Of a stretch of DNA of 26,807 bases, positions 15,029 through 20,890 are shown one piece after another. The stretch is from a virus. Location: the IMG/VR virus record IMGVR_UViG_3300020183_000391, positions 1-26,807 of that record; one strand, written 5' to 3'. Each line of letters opens with the position of its first letter. The stretch's first letter is position 1. The position numbers and the translations under genes were made by a program. The notes under the pieces are model-generated. The model was not told where the DNA came from and searched no databases. It saw nothing but the letters and a program-made list of their open reading frames with translations.

Positions 15029-15367
15029 AACGAATCTCGTCTCCTAAACGGTTACATTCCTCCTCGCCAACAACGGCCAGGGCAGCATGGTTAGACCGCA
15101 CGGATATAGTGGCCTGAAAAGGGGACCGTAGATTGTCGTCTTCTTTCGGTATGCAGACAGACGGGTTCAGACGTAAAACAGAACTTGGGGGGGCTAAAAC
15201 GTTTCGCAACCAGCAGAAGCCCAAAGCCAAAAGCACAGAAGGAGGGGCCGAAACTCTGACACTTAGGCTACGGCTTCAAATGGCTCTATGTAGAGGACGG
15301 GTATATTACCGCCCCACCCCCCTACGGTAGCGGCATACCCCTAGTTCCTTTCTGCTTGAGCATGGGC
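15029..15367 (-). other. Non-coding region ahead of the late operon
   Basis: About 340 bases separate the terminator at 15368 from the first late gene. They should hold the late-operon promoter. No consensus -35/-10 pair is clear. One candidate is a CGGTAGCGG element at 15325-15333, which reads as GCTACC on the minus strand and lies 17 bp ahead of TAATAT, echoing the upstream element of the three palindrome promoters. The pieces GGGTAT, TACCG, CGGTA and ATACCC there can fold into an interrupted hairpin. A minus-strand frame of 87 codons (14973-15236) crosses the region, but I doubt it codes. An AGGAGG followed almost at once by ATG-TAA lies near 15053-15065. Confidence 0.4.
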
Positions 15368-15407
15368 AAAAAAAAGAACCCCCCGAGCCTTTCGGCCCGG
15401 GGGGTTC
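15368..15407 (-). terminator. Strong intrinsic terminator
   Basis: On the minus strand a GC-rich 14-bp stem closes a GAAA tetraloop (15376-15407) and is followed by eight T residues (15368-15375). It begins 15 bases after the stop codon of the 95-aa gene and insulates that gene from the late operon. This is a textbook rho-independent terminator, with one G-G or similar mismatch at most in the stem. Confidence 0.93.
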
Positions 15408-15421
15408 TCCCGTCGGGGGTT

Positions 15422-15709
15422 CTAGAGTTCGTTCACAACTTTGCAGTTGAAGAGAACTCGCTTGAGCCCTTCTTTGTCGACATGCTCACCCTCTTGAGTG
15501 GTCACCTCGACCAGTTGGAATGCCCCTCGACTCTTGGCGACCCACACGTAGTCGCCTTCGATTGGCATGCCGACCGCTTGACCGTAAGCGACGCTCACGT
15601 ACCAAGTGTCCTTCTTGGCGGTGGTATCTGGTGAATACCACTTACCTCGAGGGATATTACCTATTGCTTTCTTGAGGCTTTCAAGCCTCTGTTCTTTTGC
15701 TGTTGCCAT
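15422..15709 (-). CDS. 95-aa paralogue of the neighbouring 93-aa protein, unknown function
   Basis: Starts at the ATG at 15709, with AGGAGG ten bases upstream. A longer open frame to 15820 runs through the promoter and cannot be the real start. The product has an N-terminal helix and then a beta-rich core: KWYSPDTTAKKDTWYVSV, EGDYVWVAKSRGAFQLVEV and a C-terminal strand (RVLFNCKVV). It matches the 93-aa protein upstream across its length, sharing SPDT-AKK-TWY, GQ, G-P and KSRGAFQ. Net charge is near neutral. It forms a single-gene transcription unit with its own palindrome promoter and a strong terminator. I do not recognise the family. The spacing of strands suggests a small beta-barrel. The arrangement suggests tightly dosed expression in response to one signal. 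Confidence 0.8.
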   Translation of the reverse strand: MATAKEQRLESLKKAIGNIPRGKWYSPDTTAKKDTWYVSVAYGQAVGMPIEGDYVWVAKSRGAFQLVEVTTQEGEHVDKEGLKRVLFNCKVVNEL

Positions 15710-15764
15710 ACTGAGCCCCCCTCCTAGAGGGCTTGTCTCGGTGGCTTTCACCTCGACACTCATC

Positions 15765-15862
15765 ACGGTACTCGAACCACCGAAAAAGTCAAGCGAACAA
15801 GTGTTCGCCCCCTGCCACATGTGCCCCCGTGTGTGCGTATTGGCGCGCGCAATCGGTAGCGC
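15765..15862 (-). promoter_or_regulatory. Palindrome promoter module, copy 1
   Basis: In transcription order: GCGCTACCG (15854-15862), ATACGCAC (15833-15840), a perfect palindrome GCGAACACTTGTTCGC (15793-15808), a TTGACT -35 (15787-15792) directly abutting it, a 16-bp spacer and a TACCGT -10 (15765-15770). The 95-aa gene starts about 50 bases downstream. The palindrome core CGAAC-N4-GTTCG matches the general form of Gram-positive LexA boxes. Its centre lies near -44, so an activator is also possible. Confidence 0.75.
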
Positions 15863-15891
15863 AAGAAGGAGGGAGGCTTGCGCCTCCCTCC
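15863..15891 (-). terminator. Intrinsic terminator after the 93-aa gene
   Basis: A perfect 10-bp stem GGAGGGAGGC/GCCTCCCTCC with a four-base loop (15868-15891) lies 15 bases after the stop codon of the 93-aa gene and is followed by the short pyrimidine run TTCTTG. The T-run is weak, but the stem is strong. It separates the two paralogous single-gene units and abuts the upstream element of the next promoter. Confidence 0.7.
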
Positions 15892-15905
15892 AACCTGCTT
15901 ACTGC

Positions 15906-16187
15906 TTAGGCTAGAACCTTCGCAGTCCACAATGACACTGCCAGACCGTTCTTGTCTGACTTGTCACCCTTGCGTTCCACAAGTTCGGCGTACTGAAACG
16001 CACCCCGTGACTTGGTGACTCGCACTATCCGACCAGCCTCAGGCTTACCTGCGACTTGTCCCTCATGGCACTGAATGTACCATGTCTCCTTCTTGGCTGA
16101 AGTATCAGGACTAGTCCATGTACCCTTCAGCAATTGCTGACTAGCAGCCTCAATGGCTGCCATAGTCACTTGGTCTTGCTTATTCAT
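15906..16187 (-). CDS. 93-aa paralogue of the neighbouring 95-aa protein, unknown function
   Basis: Starts at the ATG at 16187, with AGGAGG nine bases upstream. The ribosome-binding leader closely matches that of its paralogue (CTAGGAGGG then GCTCA). An open frame reaching 16268 is excluded because it would run into the promoter. The protein repeats the plan of the 95-aa neighbour: an N-terminal helix, then TWTSPDTSAKKETWYI, GQVAGKPEAG, a KSRGAFQ motif and a C-terminal strand (SLWTAKVLA). By eye about a third of positions are identical, so the duplication is old although both promoters are kept nearly intact. It has its own promoter and terminator. No known family recognised. Confidence 0.8.
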   Translation of the reverse strand: MNKQDQVTMAAIEAASQQLLKGTWTSPDTSAKKETWYIQCHEGQVAGKPEAGRIVRVTKSRGAFQYAELVERKGDKSDKNGLAVSLWTAKVLA

Positions 16188-16239
16188 GATGAGCACCCTC
16201 CTAGATGCTTGCCGTAGGGAGTTTCCCGACGACCAGCCC

Positions 16240-16330
16240 AGCGTACAGCAAGCCTTGCCAGCCGTCAAGCGAACAGCCGTTCGCCCAGCCCCTCGCGCAT
16301 GTGCGTATTCGCCACCGACATCGGTAGCGC
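16240..16330 (-). promoter_or_regulatory. Palindrome promoter module, copy 2
   Basis: In transcription order: GCGCTACCG (16322-16330), AATACGCAC about 15 bases later, a perfect palindrome GCGAACGGCTGTTCGC (16269-16284), a TTGACG -35 (16263-16268), a 17-bp spacer and a TACGCT -10 (16240-16245). The 93-aa gene starts about 50 bases downstream of the -10. The spacing from GCGCTACCG to ACGCAC equals that in copy 1. Confidence 0.75.
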
Positions 16331-16346
16331 AACGCAGTTTATGGCA

Positions 16347-16412
16347 GATAACAAGAGACTACGGGCAGGTCAGAGGAGGTTTGACGCACTATTGCTGCCT
16401 ACCCGTAGTCTC
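16347..16412 (-). terminator. Hairpin, probable terminator of the MoxR-VWA operon
   Basis: Arms GAGACTACGGG and CCCGTAGTCTC (16355-16365 and 16402-16412) pair perfectly over 11 bp, with three to four more pairs after one mismatch. They enclose a large loop and are followed on the minus strand by TTGTTATC. The hairpin begins seven bases after the stop of the last gene of the operon. The loop contains ACCTCCT, identical to the anti-Shine-Dalgarno of 16S rRNA, so a regulatory RNA role is also possible. Confidence 0.55.
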
Positions 16413-16418
16413 CTAATG

Positions 16419-16580
16419 CTATTTGGCTGAGTGTCTTGCGTATAGAAGCCCTGCGATTACTAGTGCTGCTATTGCTGCTCGCAAGTAGAGACCTGCGCCA
16501 GAGGCTCTGGCTGCTGTGTCTTGGAGAACAATAAGAGCGCCAATAAATGTGAGGCTTGGGTCATTGTTGATTATCCTCAT
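16419..16580 (-). CDS. 53-aa predicted membrane peptide, last gene of the MoxR-VWA operon
   Basis: Starts at the ATG at 16580, with AGAGGA six bases upstream, inside the last codons of the 232-aa gene (20-base overlap). The frame stays open for 53 codons. The sequence has a short hydrophobic patch (LTFIGALIVL) and then a convincing membrane helix (YLRAAIAALVIAGLLYA) followed by a basic tail (RHSAK). This gives an N-out or hairpin topology at most. A small membrane partner at the end of an ATPase/VWA operon may anchor the complex, or act as a holin-like or toxic effector. Those roles are inference. The codon pattern, good ribosome-binding site and following terminator support it as real. Confidence 0.65.
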   Translation of the reverse strand: MRIINNDPSLTFIGALIVLQDTAARASGAGLYLRAAIAALVIAGLLYARHSAK

Positions 16581-17259
16581 CTGTTTCCTCTCCCATGGCT
16601 TTGAGTGCTTGTGACAACATTACTTTGTAGGTGTCTGGGTACTCTTTGCGCATCTCTTGAGGTCCTGTTGTAAAGCGATACTGTGAGCCGACTATGCGCT
16701 TGCCCTCTGTGTAAAGGGTGCTTTCTATCTGCTCTGAGTCGCTTGTGCTTGGGTCGAAGAACGAGGTGAGGCTGTCGCCTGTGGGTAGCACCTTGTGTAT
16801 GGTGACGCATTTGCTTGCGACCATGATGTAGGTGGTTGTGCCTTGTTCTTTGTAGCAGGTGACTGATGCCCATGCTCGTTGTTTCTGTGACCAGTCTGCC
16901 AAGATGGCTGATACAGGACTGTTGAGGTTGTGTAGGCATTCGTCATAGGTGTCAAAGGTGAAGGGTCTGGTGACATTGCCACCCGTGTAGCCCTCTGCCT
17001 TTAGTTGCTCTATGGTCTTGCCCTTGGTCTCTTGTGTCCTGACTGCTTTGTCTGGGTCGACTGTGTCTATGGGTGTTTGTCCTATGAGGTACATCATCAC
17101 TTGCTGCCCTGAAGGGAGTAGGTTCTCCTTCCTTGACTCTTTGACGAGTGTGCCGAGTACTTGTTTCATCTCGGCTTCTCTTGCTTTCCTGATGTCTGTA
17201 GCAGCAGCATCTACGATGCTTTGGACTTCTGCCATCAGGTCTTTGTTGTCATTGGACAT
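16561..17259 (-). CDS. Unknown 232-aa protein downstream of VWA gene
   Basis: The ATG at 17259 overlaps the end of the VWA gene by 11 bases, so translation is coupled. The N-terminal 45 residues are charged helix (MAEVQSIVDAAATDIRKARE). The middle is mixed alpha/beta with aromatic strands (TRPFTFDTYDECL, TTTYIMVASKCVTIHKV). The C-terminus is a helix with an acidic tail (EETDEDNQQ). There is no signal peptide, membrane segment or known catalytic motif, and I do not recognise a family. Its fixed place behind a MoxR-VWA pair suggests it is a substrate adaptor or the target of that complex, an inference from operon logic only. Confidence 0.65.
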   Translation of the reverse strand: MSNDNKDLMAEVQSIVDAAATDIRKAREAEMKQVLGTLVKESRKENLLPSGQQVMMYLIGQTPIDTVDPDKAVRTQETKGKTIEQLKAEGYTGGNVTRPFTFDTYDECLHNLNSPVSAILADWSQKQRAWASVTCYKEQGTTTYIMVASKCVTIHKVLPTGDSLTSFFDPSTSDSEQIESTLYTEGKRIVGSQYRFTTGPQEMRKEYPDTYKVMLSQALKAMGEETDEDNQQ

Positions 17260-18724
17260 AGTTGGTGAACCCCCTGTCGGTATCGTCTTGCCATTGGCTT
17301 AGGGCTTTGAGCCTTGGTCGTTTGCCCATCTGTATTCTGCGTAGCAGTGTTGCTGCTTCGTAGGAGTTGGGTGTGATGTAGATGTCGTGCCTGTCGCAGA
17401 ACTCCAAGCACCAATCTCGCAGGTAGTTGCTGGCGTTGTCGTTCTTGCCTGTGACTCTGGTGTCGCTTATCCATACGACGGGCTCGTTGTGCCGTCGTAG
17501 CGATAAGCCATACTCCAATGCTGGCCCATCTACTCCGTTGTTGCCGGGGAAGTAGGGCAAGGTGCTTGTGCGTCTGCCGTTCTGTGCTACGAGCCACATG
17601 TTGGGCTCATCTGCTCTGTTGCCTGAGGAGTAGCAGAGCACTGTTGCGCCTGCCGTTGCTGCCATTATTCGGTCAAGGTCGTCTCTGTCAAACGACATTG
17701 AGCCTGAGCAGTCGACTATGACTACGCCACCTGTGCTTCGGGTCTTGCGTGAGAACACCCTCTGTTCTGGGTCGGTGTCCTCTCTGGCGATGAACCTGAT
17801 GCTCTTGCCGTATGGCACTGGTATCAGTTTCCTGCCTTTGCGCCCTGTGTGGGGAAGCGTTAGTGGCAGCTTCTCAAGTAGTGCTACGCACCAGCCGTCT
17901 AGCGTTGGCACAATCTGCCTCAAGGCTGGTTTGTCGCCTCGTTGTGGTGTGCGCTTGCCCTCTAGTTGGTTTGGTGTATGGCGTTTGAGTCTGTCCTTGC
18001 CACGCTGTTTGCGCTTCTTGTGCGCTTCTCGCATGGCTTCCTCTTGCTCACGCTGGTTGGCTTTGGCTTGTACGGAGTCAACCCCCCTCATTAGGGTTCG
18101 GCACAAGTGCTCGTACTCTCTGTTGGTGTAGCGAGTGCTGCCTGCGCCCTTCTTGTTGATGTACATTCTGATGGACGTGGAAACATGGGAGATGAAATCG
18201 TTGTACCCGTATTCCATGTCTGCCAAGTCTTTCTGTACATCTGGGTTGGTGACCATGTCCAGTAGTTGCTTGTAAGCGCCTGTGCCTACATACGAAAGCG
18301 CATGGGCAATCGTTGATGGTGGGCATTTGGGCTGACTGAGCATGGCTGCCAATGGCGCAAGGTTGGTTGTGCCTACGGTGGGGTCGCCACCGTAGATGTC
18401 CTTGTAGCCAGTGGTTGCCACTAGTCGTTCTGCGCATGTGACAATGTCCAACGGTATGTCCCTGTTGCGTGCGAACTTGTTCTTGTCAACAAGTCCGTAG
18501 CGTGAGAGAAGCAAGCCGAAGCGACGAAGTCGCCTGAACTCTGGTCCTTCTGCTTCTGGGGCAGAGTAGATGTGAGGTTTCTCTGAGTCTGACAAGACCA
18601 CCGAAACACCGTCAAGAGTCGTGGGCATAGCACCCATTGACTCAAAGCGATTGTGCTTGGCTTTCTTGCGCACCTCCAGAGCCTCTGGGGCGAACTGCGC
18701 CCTGCCGTACTTGGGGTTAGGCAT
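17249..18724 (-). CDS. VWA-domain (MIDAS) protein, partner of MoxR ATPase
   Basis: About 491 aa from the ATG at 18724 (MPNPKYGRAQ), overlapping the MoxR stop by eight bases. A form eight residues longer is open. The N-terminal half is helical with a Lys/Arg/Gln-rich segment near residue 240 (KKRKQRGKDRLKRHTP). The C-terminal domain is a von Willebrand factor A fold: the metal-binding motif DCSGS lies at about residues 338-342 after the strand GGVVIV, followed by a GNNGVDGPAL loop and WISDTRVTG, giving the usual MIDAS ligands. This layout resembles CobT/CoxE/ViaA-type partners of MoxR ATPases, which recognise the client protein that the ATPase remodels or loads with metal. It is transcribed with the ATPase from the promoter at 20559-20663. 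Confidence 0.85.
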   Translation of the reverse strand: MPNPKYGRAQFAPEALEVRKKAKHNRFESMGAMPTTLDGVSVVLSDSEKPHIYSAPEAEGPEFRRLRRFGLLLSRYGLVDKNKFARNRDIPLDIVTCAERLVATTGYKDIYGGDPTVGTTNLAPLAAMLSQPKCPPSTIAHALSYVGTGAYKQLLDMVTNPDVQKDLADMEYGYNDFISHVSTSIRMYINKKGAGSTRYTNREYEHLCRTLMRGVDSVQAKANQREQEEAMREAHKKRKQRGKDRLKRHTPNQLEGKRTPQRGDKPALRQIVPTLDGWCVALLEKLPLTLPHTGRKGRKLIPVPYGKSIRFIAREDTDPEQRVFSRKTRSTGGVVIVDCSGSMSFDRDDLDRIMAATAGATVLCYSSGNRADEPNMWLVAQNGRRTSTLPYFPGNNGVDGPALEYGLSLRRHNEPVVWISDTRVTGKNDNASNYLRDWCLEFCDRHDIYITPNSYEAATLLRRIQMGKRPRLKALSQWQDDTDRGFTNYVQ

Positions 18725-19445
18725 GGTTGCTTGCCTCAGATGCGACAATGGCGAGTGAGTCCAAGATGGACTCTGCCACCTCTGGGAACACCACTTGTGC
18801 CGTGAAAGCCATGTTCTTGGAACGCTGGTACATGTTGTGGAACTCTACGAAAGAGCGCAACGAGTATCGGTATTCTGCGTGCTCTGCCGTAAAGGTGGTT
18901 GCGAGGTTGCGCAAGTACTCTGGCAGTGCTGCTATGGCTTTAGGGTTTGGTTCATTGACGGGGCAACGAACAATCATTCGGTCAAGCACTGCTGGTGCTA
19001 GGTCCTCTGGTTGTCCGTTCATGGTTGCCACGACGCTGAAGGTGCTGTGTGGCTTGACCACCTCGCTTGTGTCAGGGTTCTGCCATGAGGCTGACGCTTC
19101 GGTGTCCAGAAGCATCATCAGTTTGCTCTCGACATCACCGTTGATGCGATTGACCTCGTCTACCACGAGTCTTGCGCCTTCACGCCATGCCTTGATGCCA
19201 ACACCCTCGTACCAGCCGAGTGTGCCGTCTTGCTTGCGCCTCCAGAAGCCAATCAAGTCGGCTTCTGTCATCTCCTCGGTACAAGCGAGCCTGTACGAGG
19301 GCTTTCCGTTGAGGGCATGGGTGAGACCGAAGTAGGTCTTGCCTGTTCCGGGAAGTCCGTACAGAAGCACTCTGTTGGAGTGTTCCATAGCGAACTCTGC
19401 TCGTTGCCATGCTGTGAGGAATGTGTCTTGCTGTTCGGTATTCAT
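18717..19445 (-). CDS. MoxR-type AAA+ ATPase
   Basis: A 242-aa single AAA+ module. Walker A is GLPGTGKT at residues 30-37, Walker B with the catalytic glutamate is LVVDEVNR at 93-100, and EADLIGFW (61-68) is the segment typical of MoxR proteins between them. Sensor 1 lies in VVATMNGQ, followed by APAVLDRM, which carries the arginine of the AAA+ core. The protein is shorter than most cellular MoxR proteins (about 300-350 aa) and has little lid domain. Such ATPases form hexameric rings that act as chaperones or metal-insertion motors together with a VWA protein, which is encoded next and overlaps by eight bases. The ATG overlaps the upstream stop (ATGA). The client in this phage is unknown. Confidence 0.9.
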   Translation of the reverse strand: MNTEQQDTFLTAWQRAEFAMEHSNRVLLYGLPGTGKTYFGLTHALNGKPSYRLACTEEMTEADLIGFWRRKQDGTLGWYEGVGIKAWREGARLVVDEVNRINGDVESKLMMLLDTEASASWQNPDTSEVVKPHSTFSVVATMNGQPEDLAPAVLDRMIVRCPVNEPNPKAIAALPEYLRNLATTFTAEHAEYRYSLRSFVEFHNMYQRSKNMAFTAQVVFPEVAESILDSLAIVASEASNHA

Positions 19446-20182
19446 TGTGCGTTGTCCTCCTTGGACTGCTGGTTGTTGTTGCTGGTTTCCTCCTCGTGCT
19501 TACGAGAGAGGTCTTTGTACAAGGCTTCTGCCACTTCTGGATTAGCCTCGTAGATTGCTTTAGCGCCCACATAGAAGGCGATTAGGGCATTGACCAACTG
19601 GTGGTCGCCCTTGTAGTCCTCTGCGTGGATTGTTTGGAAGTGAACCTCATCTGGCTTGGACAAGAAGCGAGTAGCCACATACACATGGTCACTCATGAGC
19701 ATCGTTGTCACAACGACATCTTGTGGTTCTTTGGGGTCATGGTCATTGGCTGGCTCTCCGTTGACCCATGTTGCTTTGCCCCCAATGCGAAGGAGTACAC
19801 CGATGGTGTTTGTGTCCTTGGCTAGGTGTAGCGCAAGCAACTTGTTCTCAAGCGCATCATAGATGTGACCTGTCTCAGCCACAAGGTTTAGACGGACAAG
19901 CGTGTCTGCGCTAGCCCCATCTATGCTTCCATCACCCTTGATTACTGTGGCAGCACCTGAGTCAATGTCGCTCATGGCTTGGTCTTGTTCATCATCTGGA
20001 ACTACGCGTACGGAATACACTTGATGTACATCGTGGACTGCGCCAAGTTCCTGCCACATGGAGGCTTCTATTTCTTGGAACTCCTTGTTGATGCTCTCGG
20101 CTCGTTCAGATGTCACCTTGGCTTCTGCCTCACTGAGTATTCCCTCAAGTTCAGAGAGAAGTGCGTCGTCAGAAGGGGTCAT
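19442..20182 (-). CDS. Unknown 246-aa protein upstream of MoxR
   Basis: Starts two bases after the stop of the AT-hook gene and overlaps the MoxR start by four bases. Residues 1-45 form an acidic helix (LLSELEGILSEAEAKV). The middle is alpha/beta with several short strands (VYSVRVVP, IGVLLRIGG, DVVVTTMLMSDHVYVATRF). The C-terminus is a helix with an acidic, Asn/Gln-rich tail (EETSNNNQQSKEDNAQ) that resembles the tail of the 232-aa protein at the other end of the operon. No family, catalytic motif or membrane segment recognised. From position it may be a cofactor or client of the ATPase-VWA pair. Confidence 0.65.
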   Translation of the reverse strand: MTPSDDALLSELEGILSEAEAKVTSERAESINKEFQEIEASMWQELGAVHDVHQVYSVRVVPDDEQDQAMSDIDSGAATVIKGDGSIDGASADTLVRLNLVAETGHIYDALENKLLALHLAKDTNTIGVLLRIGGKATWVNGEPANDHDPKEPQDVVVTTMLMSDHVYVATRFLSKPDEVHFQTIHAEDYKGDHQLVNALIAFYVGAKAIYEANPEVAEALYKDLSRKHEEETSNNNQQSKEDNAQ

Positions 20183-20184
20183 GG

Positions 20185-20508
20185 CTACTTGCGCTCCTTG
20201 AGTTTGTCCAACTCCTCAAGCGCCATGTCACGGTCGACCTCTGCCCAGATGACTTTGTTCATGGCGATGTAGTCCTTGCGCCATGCCTGAACGGTACAGA
20301 ATGACACCTTGATGCCCGATAGGGCAAGGGCTTCGTGGATTGCGCGAACTGGTATCTGAGTGTCTACGAGAGACGCTCGGAACAATTCCCACTCTCCGAT
20401 TGGCGCAAGGTGCTCACACACTTTGTCCAACTTGCTTGGTCTGCCTCGCCGTTTGGGCTTTGCCGTTTGCGACAGGGCAATTCTGAATGATACTGGTTTC
20501 TTGGTCAT
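20185..20508 (-). CDS. Small AT-hook/helix-turn-helix protein, first gene of MoxR-VWA operon
   Basis: A 107-aa basic protein. Residues about 17-26 (KPKRRGRPSK) contain the RGRP core of an AT-hook, and residues about 52-75 (IPVRAIHEALALSG then VSFCTVQAWRKDY) fit a helix-turn-helix with a recognition helix near TVQAWRK. It is therefore probably a sequence-specific or architectural DNA-binding protein. It is the first gene after the palindrome promoter and has AGGAG about six bases before its ATG. It could regulate its own promoter or the two other copies of that module. This is inference. The C-terminus is a charged helix (ALEELDKLKERK). Confidence 0.7.
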   Translation of the reverse strand: MTKKPVSFRIALSQTAKPKRRGRPSKLDKVCEHLAPIGEWELFRASLVDTQIPVRAIHEALALSGIKVSFCTVQAWRKDYIAMNKVIWAEVDRDMALEELDKLKERK

Positions 20509-20558
20509 GGTTTCTCCTGTTGGTTGATGTCGCTTGCTGGTCAGCGAGCGACCCTGCG

Positions 20559-20663
20559 AGAGTACCCGACCCCGAACTCGCCGTCAAGCGAACGCATGTT
20601 CGCCCCGATTTCCGGTACTTCGCGTGCGTTCGGTAGCGGTAGCGGTAGCGAAAACGGTAGCGC
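20559..20663 (-). promoter_or_regulatory. Palindrome promoter module, copy 3 (drives the MoxR-VWA operon)
   Basis: In transcription order: GCGCTACCG (20655-20663, touching the stop of the preceding gene), three tandem CTACCG hexamers (20631-20648), ACGCAC, a perfect palindrome GCGAACATGCGTTCGC (20588-20603), a TTGACG -35 (20582-20587), a 17-bp spacer and a TACTCT -10 (20559-20564). The first operon gene starts 51 bases after the -10. The leader can form a GTCGCT/AGCGAC hairpin. This copy differs from the other two by expansion of the CTACCG repeats. Confidence 0.75.
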
Positions 20664-20890
20664 TACTCTTCCAACCCCAACTGTTTGATGCGCAGGAGGG
20701 CGTATTGTTTGCTTCGAGCAACCGCGTCATCGTCCAACACGTAAGCGATTCCGTCGCACAGGTTCCCGATGTAGTCACGCAAAGCCGGACGTACCTGCAT
20801 GGCCAGCACTACAAGTTCGGTTAGAACTTCTTCTGCGATTCGTTTCTCTTCATCGCTGAAGTCCGGTATCTCAATCGTTGGTGTGGCCAT
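20663..20890 (-). CDS. Unknown 75-aa acidic protein
   Basis: Small acidic protein, the last gene of the recombination operon before the palindrome promoter. Residues 10-40 form an amphipathic helix (DEEKRIAEEVLTELVVLAMQ), and the C-terminus is helical too (AVARSKQYALLRIKQLGLEE). It overlaps the preceding zinc-ribbon gene by 20 bases. The Shine-Dalgarno is weak (AAAAAAGAA). There is no cysteine cluster or membrane segment apart from one Cys near the middle. It is not recognised. Size and helical build would suit a small regulator or a modulator of a host protein. Confidence 0.55.
   Translation of the reverse strand: MATPTIEIPDFSDEEKRIAEEVLTELVVLAMQVRPALRDYIGNLCDGIAYVLDDDAVARSKQYALLRIKQLGLEE

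Noticed and set aside
14973-15236. Minus-strand frame of 87 codons in the gap before the late operon
   Set aside because: No ribosome-binding site precedes its GTG start, it overlaps the first late gene, its composition is Cys-rich without pattern, and no motif is visible. It is left as non-coding but not excluded.
15029-15367. tRNA or other structured RNA gene in the gap
   Set aside because: No cloverleaf with a T-loop consensus could be drawn on either strand. The pairing found is short and interrupted.
20588-20603. L5-type stoperator sites (shared GTCAAG string near the palindromes)
   Set aside because: The shared string is just the complement of the TTGAC -35 box. The GGTGGC part of cluster A stoperators is missing and the sites occur only at promoters, not between genes.
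20631-20663. Possible CRISPR-like or iteron array (CTACCG repeats)
   Set aside because: Units are six bases with no spacers. The repeats lie inside a promoter module and are better read as a duplicated regulator site. An origin function has no other support such as AT-rich DNA.
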